Translations under genes and position numbers: made by a program | Assembly: GCF_902712855.1 (NCBI RefSeq) | Contig: NZ_LR743507.1 | Span: 5,070,001-5,134,000, forward strand | DNA: 64,000 bases | Source of the DNA: Variovorax paradoxus | GTDB lineage: Bacteria > Pseudomonadota > Gammaproteobacteria > Burkholderiales > Burkholderiaceae_C | Reading direction: 5' to 3' | Notes under the pieces: model-generated | Databases searched by the model: none | Told to the model about the DNA's origin: nothing | The model's input: the letters and a program-made list of their open reading frames with translations, nothing else | Shown here: positions 32,584 to 41,864 of the stretch, in pieces | Numbering within the stretch: position 1 is the first letter of the stretch | Layout of the letters: every line of letters starts with the position of its first letter

Positions 32584-33309
32584 ATGACTACAACAACATC
32601 CCCGGAATTTCCCGTTGTCGAGGGGCGCGGCGTCTATGTGCTCGCCGCGCACCCGCACTGGCGGGATTCCCGAGTGAACCGCCGGATGCTGGCCGCGGCG
32701 CGCGGCGTGCCGGGCGTCGACGTGAACGACCTCTACGGCAGCTATCCCGACTTCGCCATCGATGTCGAGGCCGAGCAGGAAAGGCTGCGCCGGGCCAGCC
32801 TGGTGGTGCTGGTGCACCCGATCCAGTGGTATTCGATGCCCGCGCTGCAGAAACTCTGGCTCGACGACGTGCTCGCCTACGGCTGGGCCTACGGGCCCGG
32901 CGGCACCGCGCTGCAGGGCAAGGACCTCTGGCTCGCCGCGACCACCGGGAGCCCCGAATCGAGCTACCACCCGCAGGGCTACCACCGCTACTTCTTTGAC
33001 GCCTTCCTGCCGCCCTACGAGCAGACCGCCGCGCTGTGCGGCATGCGCTTCCTGCCACCGCTGATCTTCCACGGCGCGCGCAGCGCCTCCGAGGCCGACG
33101 TGGCCTCTCACGTCGAGACCTTCGCCCAGCGCCTGGGCAGCTACCCCGACTGGCCCGAGATGGACGAGATCGAAGCCTGCGTGGCCTGCCCGGTGCCCGA
33201 GAGCGACCGGCCGGCGGACCCCGACGACATCGGCAAGACGGTGGGCAAGGCCTTCCACGCCGCCATGACGCGCGGCCTGTCGGTCGCCACCGCGGACAAG
33301 GTGGCCTGA
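32584..33309 (+). CDS. kefF: KefF-type NAD(P)H oxidoreductase, KefC ancillary subunit
   Basis: A 241-residue flavodoxin-fold quinone reductase. It shows YVLAAHPHWRDSRVNRRML near residue 18, LVVLVHPIQWYSMPALQKLWLDDVL near residues 77-100, GKDLWLAATTGSPESSY and GMRFLPPLIFHGA. In E. coli KefF binds the KefC channel, activates glutathione-gated K+ efflux and reduces quinones. Here it ends two bases before kefC, which supports that partnership. The ATG at 32584 is used; the short upstream extension is not family-like. Confidence 0.9.
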   Translation: MTTTTSPEFPVVEGRGVYVLAAHPHWRDSRVNRRMLAAARGVPGVDVNDLYGSYPDFAIDVEAEQERLRRASLVVLVHPIQWYSMPALQKLWLDDVLAYGWAYGPGGTALQGKDLWLAATTGSPESSYHPQGYHRYFFDAFLPPYEQTAALCGMRFLPPLIFHGARSASEADVASHVETFAQRLGSYPDWPEMDEIEACVACPVPESDRPADPDDIGKTVGKAFHAAMTRGLSVATADKVA

Positions 33310-33311
33310 GC

Positions 33312-35204
33312 ATGGAGCACGCACCCGCCTGGCTGACCAACAGCCTGATCTACCTGAGCGCCGCCGTGCTGGTGGTGCCGCTGTCGAAGGCCCTGGGCCT
33401 CGGCTCCATCATCGGCTACCTCGTGGCCGGCATCGCCATCGGCCCCTGGGGCCTGGGCCTCGTGTCCAGCGTGGAGGACGTGCTGCACTTCGCCGAGTTC
33501 GGCGTGGTGCTGATGCTGTTCCTCGTGGGCCTCGAACTCGAACCCAAGCGGCTGTGGAACCTGCGCCGGCCGATCTTCGGCTGGGGCGCGGCGCAGGTCC
33601 TGAGTTGTGCTGCCGTGCTGTTCGCCGTCGGTTGCGCCGTCGGCGCCGAGTGGCGCGTGTCGCTGGTGGCCGCGCTGGGCCTGGCGCTGTCGTCCACGGC
33701 CATCGCGCTGCAGGTGTTCGGCGAGCGCAACCTGCTGAAGACGCCCAGCGGCCAGGCCGGCTTCTCGATCCTGCTGTTCCAGGACGTGGCCGCGATCCCG
33801 ATCCTGGCGCTGCTGCCGCTGCTGGCGGGCGCCACCGCCGCCGAGCAGGCCATCACCGGGATGGAACGCGCGCTGGAGGCGGCGAAGATCATCGGCGTGA
33901 TCGGCGGCATCATCCTGGGCGGCCGGCTGCTGCTGCGCCCCATCCTGCGCTGGATCGCGCGCAGCGACACGCCCGAGATCTTCACCGCCGCCGCGCTGCT
34001 GCTGGTGGTGGCCATCGCCGCGCTGATGCAGCTGGTGGGCCTGTCGATGGCGCTGGGCGCCTTCCTGGCCGGCGTGCTGCTGGCCGAGAGCGAGTACCGG
34101 CGCGAGCTCGAGACCGACATCGAGCCCTTCAAGGGCCTGCTGCTGGGCCTGTTCTTCATTGCCGTGGGCATGTCGATCAACTTCGGCGTGCTCATCGCAA
34201 GCCCGTGGATCATGGCTGCGCTGGTGATCGGCTTCATGGCCGTCAAGCTGGTGGTGATCTACGCGCTGGCCAAGGCCATGGGCATCGCCTACCAGGAGCG
34301 CCCCGTGTTCACGCTGCTGCTGGCGCAGGGCGGCGAGTTCGCGTTCGTGGTGTTCCAGGCCGCGGGCCCCGACGTGCTGCCACCGGAGATCACCTCGCTG
34401 CTGATCGGCGGCGTGGCGCTGTCGATGCTGCTGTCGCCGCTGCTGCTGGTGCTGCTCGACAAGTTCGTGCTGCCGCGCTACAGCCGGCACACCGGCCCGC
34501 AGCTCGAGGAAATCTCCGAGCAGCAGGACGCCAAGGTGCTCATCTGCGGCTTCGGCCGCTATGGACAGATCGTCGGCCGCATGCTGATGTCGCAGGGCCT
34601 GCGCGTGACCGTGCTCGACCACGATGCCGACACGGTCGAGGGCCTGCGCCAGTTCGGCTTCCGGGTGTTCTACGGCGACGCCACGCGGCTCGACCTGCTG
34701 CGCACCGCGGGGGCCGGCACGGCCAAGGCGATCGTGGTGGCGGTGGACGACATCGAGCAGTCGCTGGACATCGTCGACCTCGTGAAGGAGAACTTTCCGC
34801 AGGCGCGCATCATCGCGCGGGCGCGCAACGTGACGCACCTGTTCCAGCTGCGCGACCGGGGCGTGACCGAGGTCGAGCGCGAGGTGTTCGAATCGTCGCT
34901 GCGCAGCGCGCGCTCGGTGCTCGAGGCGCTGAACTGGCCCGCGCACGAGGCGCGCGAATCGGCCATGCGCTTTCGCCTGCGCAACCTGAAGCTCACCGAC
35001 GAGATCTATCCGCACTACAAGGACCGCGCCAAGCTGATCGCGGCCAACAAGGAAGGCCGCCAGCAGTTCGAGGAGCAGATCGCGCGCGAGCGCGAGGAGC
35101 GCCAGCGCCGCTCGGGGCGCGACTGGGACCGGCTGGAAGACGAGGAACAGGCCGAGCGCACCGGACAGTCCGGCCAGGTGGAACAGGCGCCCGAGCGGCC
35201 CTGA
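33312..35204 (+). CDS. kefC: glutathione-regulated potassium-efflux system protein KefC
   Basis: A 630-residue CPA2 transporter. Residues 1-390 form about 12-13 membrane segments with GSIIGYLVAGIAIGPWGLGL, LFLVGLELEP, and FLAGVLLAESEYRRELETDI. A cytosolic TrkA-N domain starts with VLICGFGRYGQIVGRML (GxGxxG NAD/glutathione-binding fold) and DHDADTVEGLRQFGFRVFYGDATR. It is followed by a charged C-terminal tail rich in Glu, Arg and Gln. KefC protects against electrophiles by K+ efflux and cytoplasm acidification when glutathione adducts accumulate. Coupled to kefF. Confidence 0.93.
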   Translation: MEHAPAWLTNSLIYLSAAVLVVPLSKALGLGSIIGYLVAGIAIGPWGLGLVSSVEDVLHFAEFGVVLMLFLVGLELEPKRLWNLRRPIFGWGAAQVLSCAAVLFAVGCAVGAEWRVSLVAALGLALSSTAIALQVFGERNLLKTPSGQAGFSILLFQDVAAIPILALLPLLAGATAAEQAITGMERALEAAKIIGVIGGIILGGRLLLRPILRWIARSDTPEIFTAAALLLVVAIAALMQLVGLSMALGAFLAGVLLAESEYRRELETDIEPFKGLLLGLFFIAVGMSINFGVLIASPWIMAALVIGFMAVKLVVIYALAKAMGIAYQERPVFTLLLAQGGEFAFVVFQAAGPDVLPPEITSLLIGGVALSMLLSPLLLVLLDKFVLPRYSRHTGPQLEEISEQQDAKVLICGFGRYGQIVGRMLMSQGLRVTVLDHDADTVEGLRQFGFRVFYGDATRLDLLRTAGAGTAKAIVVAVDDIEQSLDIVDLVKENFPQARIIARARNVTHLFQLRDRGVTEVEREVFESSLRSARSVLEALNWPAHEARESAMRFRLRNLKLTDEIYPHYKDRAKLIAANKEGRQQFEEQIAREREERQRRSGRDWDRLEDEEQAERTGQSGQVEQAPERP

Positions 35205-35223
35205 CCCCGGGCCCGCGCCGCGC

Positions 35224-36177
35224 CTAGATGGCGACCGTGAGGTACACGCCCTCGCGGCCGACCACCGCCGCGCGCGTGGGCATGAAGATGGTGCAGTCGT
35301 CGCAGGGCGCGCGGATTTCCTCTCCCGCGTCGAGTGCGATCAGCTCGCCTTTGCGAAAGGTCTCGAACCCGACCACGGGGCGCACGAAGGCGAAGCCCTC
35401 GGTCTTCACCATGTGCACCCCGAGCAGGCGGAAGCGCCGCGCGGGCGCCGGTGCCGGCGCGCCCGGCACCGCGTCGACCAGGCCCAGGTGAGCCAGAAAG
35501 CGCAAGGTCACGTCGGTGGCCAGGTCGGCGGCGGACTGGCTGAAGTGCTGTCCGCACTCCACCACCACCGCGCCACCGCCCGCGCCGGGTTCGCCATGGC
35601 GTCCGTAGGCCGTCACGCCCGTGCCCGGCGCGCCGCCCGCGGGCATCGCCAGGTGCACCAGCGGATGGCCGACGGCCGAGGCCAGCGCGGCATTGCGATC
35701 GAACTCCGGATACACCCAGAAGGGCTGCACTGGCGCACGCGTCGAATGGATGTCCAGCACATGGTCGGCCGCGTCCAGCACCGGCCGCAGCTCGCGCGCG
35801 CGGCGCAGCTCGGGGCTTTGCCCCGGGCCGTCGAGCATGGCGGTCGACCAGATGCGGTTGAGGTTGTGCACGAGCTGGCGGTTCTCGTAAGGCCGCCCGA
35901 TGTCGAAGGCCTCGTAGGCCTCGACGTTTGCGAAGCTCACGGTGAGCGTGCCGATCTTCGGGCGCACGCCATGGTCCAGCAGGTGCGTGGCCGCGACCAT
36001 GCCGCAGATCTCGTTGCCGTGCGTGAGCGCGTTCACCAGCACGTGCGGCCCGGGCCGGCCCGATGCGAAGCGATGCACGTAGTCGATGCCGGTGTTGCCC
36101 TTGCGGTAGCCCGAGATGTCGCGCGGCAGCACCTCCAGCGGCGCGGTGTCGGGGACGAAGGAAGCGGTGTCGCTCAT
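35224..36177 (-). CDS. succinylglutamate desuccinylase/aspartoacylase family protein
   Basis: A 317-residue zinc amidohydrolase of the AstE/AspA family. The zinc motif HxxE is visible in ALTHGNEICGM near residues 52-62, with the third ligand His in VLDIHSTRA and the catalytic Glu in AVVVECGQHFS. The family deacylates N-acyl amino acids. It starts five bases after the stop of the TctC gene, giving a two-gene operon of binding protein and deacylase that suggests uptake and hydrolysis of an acylated amino or carboxylic acid. The first ATG (36204) overlaps tctC; the ATG at 36177 is preferred. Confidence 0.85.
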   Translation of the reverse strand: MSDTASFVPDTAPLEVLPRDISGYRKGNTGIDYVHRFASGRPGPHVLVNALTHGNEICGMVAATHLLDHGVRPKIGTLTVSFANVEAYEAFDIGRPYENRQLVHNLNRIWSTAMLDGPGQSPELRRARELRPVLDAADHVLDIHSTRAPVQPFWVYPEFDRNAALASAVGHPLVHLAMPAGGAPGTGVTAYGRHGEPGAGGGAVVVECGQHFSQSAADLATDVTLRFLAHLGLVDAVPGAPAPAPARRFRLLGVHMVKTEGFAFVRPVVGFETFRKGELIALDAGEEIRAPCDDCTIFMPTRAAVVGREGVYLTVAI

Positions 36178-36181
36178 CGGC

Positions 36182-37177
36182 TCACTCGCCACGGATGCCG
36201 GCACGCTTGACCATTTCGCCGTACACCACCAGGCGCTCGGCCATCATGGCCGTGAACTGCGCCGGCGACTGCACCTCGGGCGTGAGCGCGCCGCGCGAAA
36301 GCAGCGCCTGTGCCATGGCCGGCTGGTCGGCCACCGAGCGCACCGCCTTGTGCAGCGCGGCAACGACCTCGGGCGGCGTCTTCGCGGGCGCGGCCAGGCC
36401 GATCCACGACGTGGTGTTGAGCACCGAGTAGCCCAGCTCGGCGAAGGTCGGAACGTCGGGCAGCGCCGCCACGCGCGTGGGCGACGCGACCGCCAGCGCG
36501 CGCAGCTTGCCCGACTGGATGTGCGGCAGGAAGGGCGCGAGATTGTCGAGACCGAACTGCACCTCGTTGGAGATGAGCGCCGTCACCAGCGGTCCGCCGC
36601 CGCGGTAGGGCACGTGCGTGGCATCGAGCTGCAACTGCGACTTCATCAACTCCACGTTGAGCTGGCCCATGCTGCCCGGCCCGGCACTGCAGAAGTTGAG
36701 CTCGCCGGGACGCGACTTCACCAGCGCGACGAATTCCTTGAAGGTCTTCGCGGGCACCGCCGGGTTCACCAGCAGCACGTTGATGGAGCGCGCCAGCTGG
36801 CTGATGGAGGCGAAGTCCTGGATCGGGTCGTAGCCCGGGTTGGACTGCGTGAGCGGGTTGGCCAGGTGCGAACTCTGCGAGGACACCACCAGCGTGTAGC
36901 CGTCTGGCTTGGCGCGCGCCACCTGCGCGCTGGCGATGGAGCCGCCCGCGCCCGCGCGATTGTCGATGACCACCGGCGTGCCCAGCGCCTTGGCCAGCGG
37001 ATCGGCATAGAGACGCGCGATCAGGTCCACCGAACCGCCCGCCGGGAACGGCACCACGAGCGTGACGGGCCGCACGGGCCAGGCCTCGGCACGTGCCGCC
37101 AGCGGCAGCATGGCGGCAAGGCCGGCGCCGAGCATCGTGCGGCGGCGCAGTGCGGGAGCGGTGATGGTGGGGTTCAT
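36182..37177 (-). CDS. tripartite tricarboxylate transporter substrate-binding protein (TctC/Bug family)
   Basis: A 331-residue periplasmic binding protein of the Bug family. The signal peptide contains twin arginines (ALRRRTMLGAG) and ends ARA-EA near residue 31. The mature part has WPVRPVTLVVPFPAGGSVD, a strand with NRAGAGGSIASAQVARAKPDG, and PYRGGGPLVTALISNEVQFG, all typical. Bug proteins bind carboxylates for TctAB permeases or for signalling; no TctAB genes are beside it, as is common for Bug paralogues. A GAGGA site lies upstream of the ATG at 37177. It is divergent from the RpiR gene. Confidence 0.9.
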   Translation of the reverse strand: MNPTITAPALRRRTMLGAGLAAMLPLAARAEAWPVRPVTLVVPFPAGGSVDLIARLYADPLAKALGTPVVIDNRAGAGGSIASAQVARAKPDGYTLVVSSQSSHLANPLTQSNPGYDPIQDFASISQLARSINVLLVNPAVPAKTFKEFVALVKSRPGELNFCSAGPGSMGQLNVELMKSQLQLDATHVPYRGGGPLVTALISNEVQFGLDNLAPFLPHIQSGKLRALAVASPTRVAALPDVPTFAELGYSVLNTTSWIGLAAPAKTPPEVVAALHKAVRSVADQPAMAQALLSRGALTPEVQSPAQFTAMMAERLVVYGEMVKRAGIRGE

Positions 37178-37238
37178 GAAGCGTCCTCGTGCGATGGGAT
37201 CGATTGAAATTGCGCGCATTGTTGCAAGTCAATCATAT

Positions 37239-37260
37239 TTTTGCAATGCTCATTGCAAAA
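37239..37260. promoter_or_regulatory. palindromic operator candidate between tctC and rpiR-type gene
   Basis: TTTTGCAAT (37239-37247) and ATTGCAAAA (37252-37260) are perfect 9-bp inverted arms around GCTC. A related half-site GTTGCAAG lies at 37221-37228. The site lies in the 123-base divergent gap, 41 bases ahead of the regulator and 62 bases ahead of tctC, so the RpiR-type protein is the best candidate to bind it. Confidence 0.7.
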
Positions 37261-37300
37261 TTGGGGGAAACGCTGCCGCGCATGCAGAATGCCCGTGACC

Positions 37301-38200
37301 ATGAACCTGAACCAACGCATCTCGGGATACGACCGCAAGCTCACCCGAAGCGAGCAGCTGCTCATCGAGGAACTGCAGACGCGCTACCCGCAGGGATTGC
37401 TCGAATCTGCAACGAGCCTTGCAAAGAAGGTGGGCACCAGCGCCTCCACCGTGGTGCGCCTGCTCGCCAAGCTGGGCTACCCGAGCTATGCCGAGGCGCA
37501 AATGGAGGCGCGCTCCGAGGTCACCGCACGGCTGCAGTCGCCCGCCACGCGCGCGGACGCCGTGATCGGCGACGACACCTCCGCGCGCACCTGCCTGGCC
37601 AACGCGCTGCTGCACGACCAGCACAACCTGGCATCGACCTTCGCGTCGCTCGATGTGGCCGCGTTCGAATCCGCGGTTCGCCTGCTCACGCAGCGCAAGG
37701 CGCGCGTGCACGTGCTCGGCCAGCGGCACGGCGCGGCGCTGGCCAGCCACCTCGCGCTGCACCTGAACATGTGCCTGCCCGACGTGCGGCCGCTGGCCAC
37801 CTCGGGGCCCTTGCCGCTGGAAGACCAGTTGCTGTGGATCGACGCGCAGGACGTGCTGCTCGCCGTCACCTTCCGGCGCCATTCGCTGGCCATCGCGCGC
37901 GCGGCGAAGTACTTCCGCGAGAAGGGCGGGCACGTGATCGTCATCACCGACGGCCCCTCGGTGCCGGCGGCGGGCGCGGCCGACCATGTGATGCTCGCGC
38001 GCACCTCCAGCGCGTCGCCCTTCGACTCGTACACGGCGGCGTTCTCGCTGTGCAACGCGCTGGTCACCGCCGTCGTGCAGAGGCGCAAGCGGGAGCTGGG
38101 CGCCGCGCTCGAACGCGGCGACGCGCTGTGGGAACAGCACTGGAACGACGCGGCCGCGCAGGCCGGGCGCCGTTCGCGCAAGGCGTCGTCAGCCGGCTGA
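37301..38200 (+). CDS. MurR/RpiR family transcriptional regulator
   Basis: A 299-residue regulator with an N-terminal RpiR helix-turn-helix (residues 10-75; TRSEQLLIEELQTRYPQG then SLAKKVGTSASTVVRLLAKLGYPSY) and a C-terminal SIS domain (VHVLGQRHGAALASHLALHLN, then DVLLAVTFRRHSLAIARAAKY). SIS domains usually bind phosphosugars, but members next to Bug proteins may sense other ligands. It is divergent from tctC and overlaps the convergent amidohydrolase gene by 12 bases. The palindrome upstream fits autoregulation. Confidence 0.88.
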   Translation: MNLNQRISGYDRKLTRSEQLLIEELQTRYPQGLLESATSLAKKVGTSASTVVRLLAKLGYPSYAEAQMEARSEVTARLQSPATRADAVIGDDTSARTCLANALLHDQHNLASTFASLDVAAFESAVRLLTQRKARVHVLGQRHGAALASHLALHLNMCLPDVRPLATSGPLPLEDQLLWIDAQDVLLAVTFRRHSLAIARAAKYFREKGGHVIVITDGPSVPAAGAADHVMLARTSSASPFDSYTAAFSLCNALVTAVVQRRKRELGAALERGDALWEQHWNDAAAQAGRRSRKASSAG

Positions 38201-39097
38201 GGGCGCGGGTGCAGACGCCGGTGCAGGTGAAGGCGCGTCCAGCCGCAGCAGGCGCACCGCGTTGCCCTTCAGGATGCCGGGCATCACCTCGGGCTTGAAG
38301 CCCGCCACCTCGAAGTCGCGCATCCAGCGGTCGGGCGTGATCAGCGGATAGTCGCTGCCGAACAGGATGCGGTCCTTCAGCAGCGTGTTGGCGTACTGCA
38401 CGAGCTGCTTCGGAAAGTACTTCGGGCTCCAGCCTGAGAGGTCGATCCACACGTTGGGTTTGTGCGTGGCCACGCTCAGCGCCTCGTCCTGCCAGGGAAA
38501 GCTGGGGTGGGCCATGACGATCTGCATGTCGGGGAAGTCGATGGCCACGTCGTCCAGGTGCATCGGGTTGCTGTATTCCAGGCGCAGGCCGCCGCCGCAG
38601 CGCATGCCCGAGCCGATGCCGCTGTGGCCGGTGTGGAAGATCGCCGGCAGGCCGTATTCGGCGATCACCTCGTAGATGGGCCAGGCCATCCGGTCGTAGG
38701 GGTGGTAGCCCTGCACGGTGGGATGGAACTTGAAGCCCTTCACGCCGTATTCCTCGATGAGCCGACGCGCCTCGCGCGCGCCCATCTTTCCCTTGTGCGG
38801 ATCGATGCTCGCGAAGGCGATCATCATGTCGCTGTTCTTCTGCGCGTGCTCCGCGATCTCCTCGTTCGGGATGCGGCGCCGCCCCATGTTCGACTCCGCG
38901 TCGACCATGAACATCACCAGCCCGATCTTTCTTTCACGGTAGTACGCCACGCTCTCGGCGATGGTGGGGCGCCCGCTCGAGCCGAAGTACTTGTCGGCGG
39001 CGCGGTCGTATTCCTCTCCGTAGTTGTCGAACGGGTTCCAGCAGCTCACTTCGGCGTGGGTGTGGATGTCGATCGCGATCAGGTTCTGGTGGTCCAT
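38189..39097 (-). CDS. amidohydrolase family protein (ACMSD-like)
   Basis: A 302-residue TIM-barrel metallohydrolase of the amidohydrolase_2 (aminocarboxymuconate-semialdehyde decarboxylase) group. Metal ligands are visible in IDIHTHAEV (residues 9-17), FHTGHSG, MAHPSFPW and the final FGSDYPL with its catalytic Asp. The family includes nonoxidative decarboxylases and hydrolases of aromatic ring products. It is divergent from the crotonase-ligase operon across 104 bases and may act in the same pathway. Substrate is not determinable. Confidence 0.85.
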   Translation of the reverse strand: MDHQNLIAIDIHTHAEVSCWNPFDNYGEEYDRAADKYFGSSGRPTIAESVAYYRERKIGLVMFMVDAESNMGRRRIPNEEIAEHAQKNSDMMIAFASIDPHKGKMGAREARRLIEEYGVKGFKFHPTVQGYHPYDRMAWPIYEVIAEYGLPAIFHTGHSGIGSGMRCGGGLRLEYSNPMHLDDVAIDFPDMQIVMAHPSFPWQDEALSVATHKPNVWIDLSGWSPKYFPKQLVQYANTLLKDRILFGSDYPLITPDRWMRDFEVAGFKPEVMPGILKGNAVRLLRLDAPSPAPASAPAPSAG

Positions 39098-39201
39098 GTC
39101 GTTGTCTCCGGTGCGGGTAAGTCCCTAGGTTCGGCGGGCCTCGAATGCCTTGAATTGATTATTTCCCATAACCATAATTCGATGCAACCCCGGACATCAC
39201 C

Positions 39202-39975
39202 ATGACCCATCCAGACCTTCACATCGAGATCCGCGACGAAGTCGCCATCGTCCGCCTCGCGCGCGGCAGCAAGCGCAACGCACTGTCCGACGGCCTGATC
39301 CTGGCGCTGCGCGACACCTTCGAGCAACTGCCCTCCACAGTGCGTGCCGCAGTGCTCGACGGCGAAGGCCCGCACTTCTGCGCCGGGCTCGACCTGAGCG
39401 AGCTGAAGGAGCGCGATGCCGGCCAGGGCCTGCAGCATTCGCGCATGTGGCATGCGGCGCTCGACCTGATCCAGCACGGCCCGGTGCCGGTTGTCGCCGC
39501 ATTGCACGGCGCAGTGGTCGGCGGCGGGCTCGAACTGGCCAGCGCCTGCCACATCCGCGTGGCCGACCGGAGCACCTTCTACGCACTGCCCGAAGGCTCG
39601 CGCGGCATCTTCGTGGGCGGCGGCGGCTCTGTGCGCATTCCCAAGCTGATCGGCGTGGCGCGCATGACCGACATGATGATGACCGGCCGCGTCTACAACG
39701 CAGAGGAAGGCGAGCGCGCCAACTTCGCGCAGTACCTCGTCGACGAAGGCACCGCCTTCGACAAGGCCCTGGAGCTCGCCAGGCGCATCGCCACCAACGC
39801 GCCGCTGACCAACTACGCGCTCATGCACGCGCTGCCGCGCATCGCCGAGCAGTCGGCCGATCACGGCTTCTTCACCGAAGCCCTGATGTCCGGCATCGTG
39901 CAGGCCGCGCCCGAAGCCAAGCAGCGCGTGCGCGACTTCCTCGAAGGCCGCGGCGCCAAGGTGAGCAAGGGATGA
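39202..39975 (+). CDS. enoyl-CoA hydratase/isomerase (crotonase) family protein
   Basis: A 257-residue crotonase. The CoA-binding and oxyanion-hole regions are HFCAGLDLSE near residue 57 and LHGAVVGGGLELASACHIRVAD near residues 97-118. The catalytic Glu lies in YALPEGSRGIFVGGG. It overlaps the following CoA ligase gene by four bases (ATGA), so the two are coupled. Next to a feruloyl-CoA synthase-like ligase it could be a hydroxycinnamoyl-CoA hydratase-lyase, but sequence alone does not show lyase activity. Confidence 0.88.
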   Translation: MTHPDLHIEIRDEVAIVRLARGSKRNALSDGLILALRDTFEQLPSTVRAAVLDGEGPHFCAGLDLSELKERDAGQGLQHSRMWHAALDLIQHGPVPVVAALHGAVVGGGLELASACHIRVADRSTFYALPEGSRGIFVGGGGSVRIPKLIGVARMTDMMMTGRVYNAEEGERANFAQYLVDEGTAFDKALELARRIATNAPLTNYALMHALPRIAEQSADHGFFTEALMSGIVQAAPEAKQRVRDFLEGRGAKVSKG

Positions 39976-41843
39976 ACGCCGACCGCGCCGCTCCCGCCGT
40001 TCGCTATCGCCCGCTGGCTTTCGGCGTCACGCGCGCCGTGCTGCGCGACGGCGAACCGGGCACGCAGTACCTCAGCGCCGAGACGCAGCTCGAGCCGTAT
40101 CGCGAGCGGATGACCGACCGCCTCGCCTGGTGGGCCGAACGGGCACCCGAGCGCACCTTCATCGCGCGCCGCGAACGGCTGGCCGACGGCAGCACCGGCG
40201 ACTGGCTGCGCGTGAGCTACGCGCAGGCGCTGGAAGAAGCACGCAACATCGGGCAGGCCCTGCTCGATCGCGGCCTGAGCGCGGACCGCCCGGTCGCGAT
40301 CCTCAGCGAGAACGGCATCGAGCACGCGCTGCTGGCACTCGGCTGCCTCTACGCCGGCGTGCCCTACTGCCCCGTGTCGCCGCCCTACTCGCTCGTGAGC
40401 CAGGACTTCGAGAAGCTGCGCCACGTGCTGGACACGCTCACGCCCGGCCTGGTGTTCGCAAGCGACGCCGCGCGCTACGGCCGCGCCATCGCCGCGGTCG
40501 TTCCTGCGGACACCGAGGTCGTCATCGCCGAAGGCACGCTCGAAGGCCGCGCCGTCACCTCCTTCGACGCGCTGGCCTCGACACCCGCCACGCCCGCCAT
40601 CGACGCCGCGATGCGCGCGACAGGCCCCGACACCATCACCAAGTTCCTGTTCACCTCGGGCTCCACCAAGATGCCCAAGGCGGTCATCAACACGCACCGC
40701 ATGTGGTGCGCCAACCAGCAGCAGCTGCGCCAGTCGATTCCCGCGCTGGGCGACGAGCCGCCCGTGCTGGTCGACTGGCTGCCGTGGAACCACACCTTCG
40801 GCGGCAACCACAACGTGGGCATCGTGCTGGACAACGGCGGCACGCTCTACGTGGACGACGGCAAGCCCACGCCCGCCGGCATGGCCGAGACGCTGCGCAA
40901 CCTGCGCGAGATCGCACCCACCATCTACTTCAACGTGCCCACAGGCTTCGAGGCCATCGCGCAGGCGATGGAAACCGACGCGGTGCTGCGGCGCAACCTG
41001 CTGTCGCGCGTGAAGATGTTCTTCTACTCGGGCGCAGCGCTCTCGCAGCCGGTGTGGGACAGCCTGCACCGCACGCAGGAGTCGGAGGTGGGCGAGCGCA
41101 TCGTCATGGGCACGGGTCTGGGCATGACCGAGTCGGGCCCGTTCGCGCTGTACGTCACCGGCCCCGACGTGAAGTCGGGCGACGTGGGCCTGCCCGCGCC
41201 CGGCATCGAACTGAAACTGATCGACGTCGACGGCAAGACCGAGGTGCGCTACCGCGGCCCCAACATCACGCCCGGCTACTGGCGCGCGCCCGAGGCCACG
41301 GCCGAGGCCTTCGACGACGAGGGCTTCTTCTCCACCGGCGACGCAGTGCAGTGGATTGACGGCGACAACATCCACCGCGGCCTGCGCTTCGACGGCCGCA
41401 TCGCCGAAGACTTCAAGCTCGCCACCGGCACCTTCGTGAGCGTGGGCCCGCTGCGCGCGAAGATCATCGCGGCCGGTGCGCCGTATGTGCAGGACGCGGT
41501 GCTCACCGGCATCAACCTGAAGGAAGTCGGCGCGCTGATCTTCCCGACGCAGAAGGTGCGCCAGCTCGCCGGCCTCGACGCTAACGCCTCCATGCAGCAG
41601 GTGCTCGAGAGCGCACCCGTGCAGGCCCACTTCCAGCAGGTGATCGACACGCTGGCCGCGGCCGCCACCGGCAGCGCCAACCGCATCGCGCGGCTGCACC
41701 TGATGGCCGAGCCGCCGTCCATCGACAAGGGCGAGGTGACCGACAAGGGTTCCATCAACCAGCGCGCCGTGCTCAAGCACCGCGCCGCGCTGGCCGATGC
41801 GATGCACGCCGGCACGCTGCCCTTCACCCTCAAGCCACGTTAA
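39972..41843 (+). CDS. feruloyl-CoA synthase-like AMP-forming CoA ligase
   Basis: A 623-residue member of the ANL superfamily, in the feruloyl-CoA synthase branch. It has the ATP-loop FLFTSGSTKMPKAVINTH (near residue 218), GTGLGMTESGPFA, YRGPNITPGYWRAPEATAE, DGRIAEDFKLATGTFV, and a C-terminal lysine region KGEVTDKGSINQR. The branch is recognised by the N-terminal RYRPLAFG and the long insert before the AMP site. It activates a carboxylic acid, probably a hydroxycinnamate, to the CoA thioester via an acyl-adenylate. Translationally coupled to the crotonase. Confidence 0.86.
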   Translation: MNADRAAPAVRYRPLAFGVTRAVLRDGEPGTQYLSAETQLEPYRERMTDRLAWWAERAPERTFIARRERLADGSTGDWLRVSYAQALEEARNIGQALLDRGLSADRPVAILSENGIEHALLALGCLYAGVPYCPVSPPYSLVSQDFEKLRHVLDTLTPGLVFASDAARYGRAIAAVVPADTEVVIAEGTLEGRAVTSFDALASTPATPAIDAAMRATGPDTITKFLFTSGSTKMPKAVINTHRMWCANQQQLRQSIPALGDEPPVLVDWLPWNHTFGGNHNVGIVLDNGGTLYVDDGKPTPAGMAETLRNLREIAPTIYFNVPTGFEAIAQAMETDAVLRRNLLSRVKMFFYSGAALSQPVWDSLHRTQESEVGERIVMGTGLGMTESGPFALYVTGPDVKSGDVGLPAPGIELKLIDVDGKTEVRYRGPNITPGYWRAPEATAEAFDDEGFFSTGDAVQWIDGDNIHRGLRFDGRIAEDFKLATGTFVSVGPLRAKIIAAGAPYVQDAVLTGINLKEVGALIFPTQKVRQLAGLDANASMQQVLESAPVQAHFQQVIDTLAAAATGSANRIARLHLMAEPPSIDKGEVTDKGSINQRAVLKHRAALADAMHAGTLPFTLKPR

Positions 41844-41864
41844 GCACTCCAGGAGACAGGACAG

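Noticed and set aside
32490..32584. Possible parS or KefFC regulatory site between ParA and kefF
   Set aside because: No palindrome or direct repeat of convincing length was seen in this 93-base gap.
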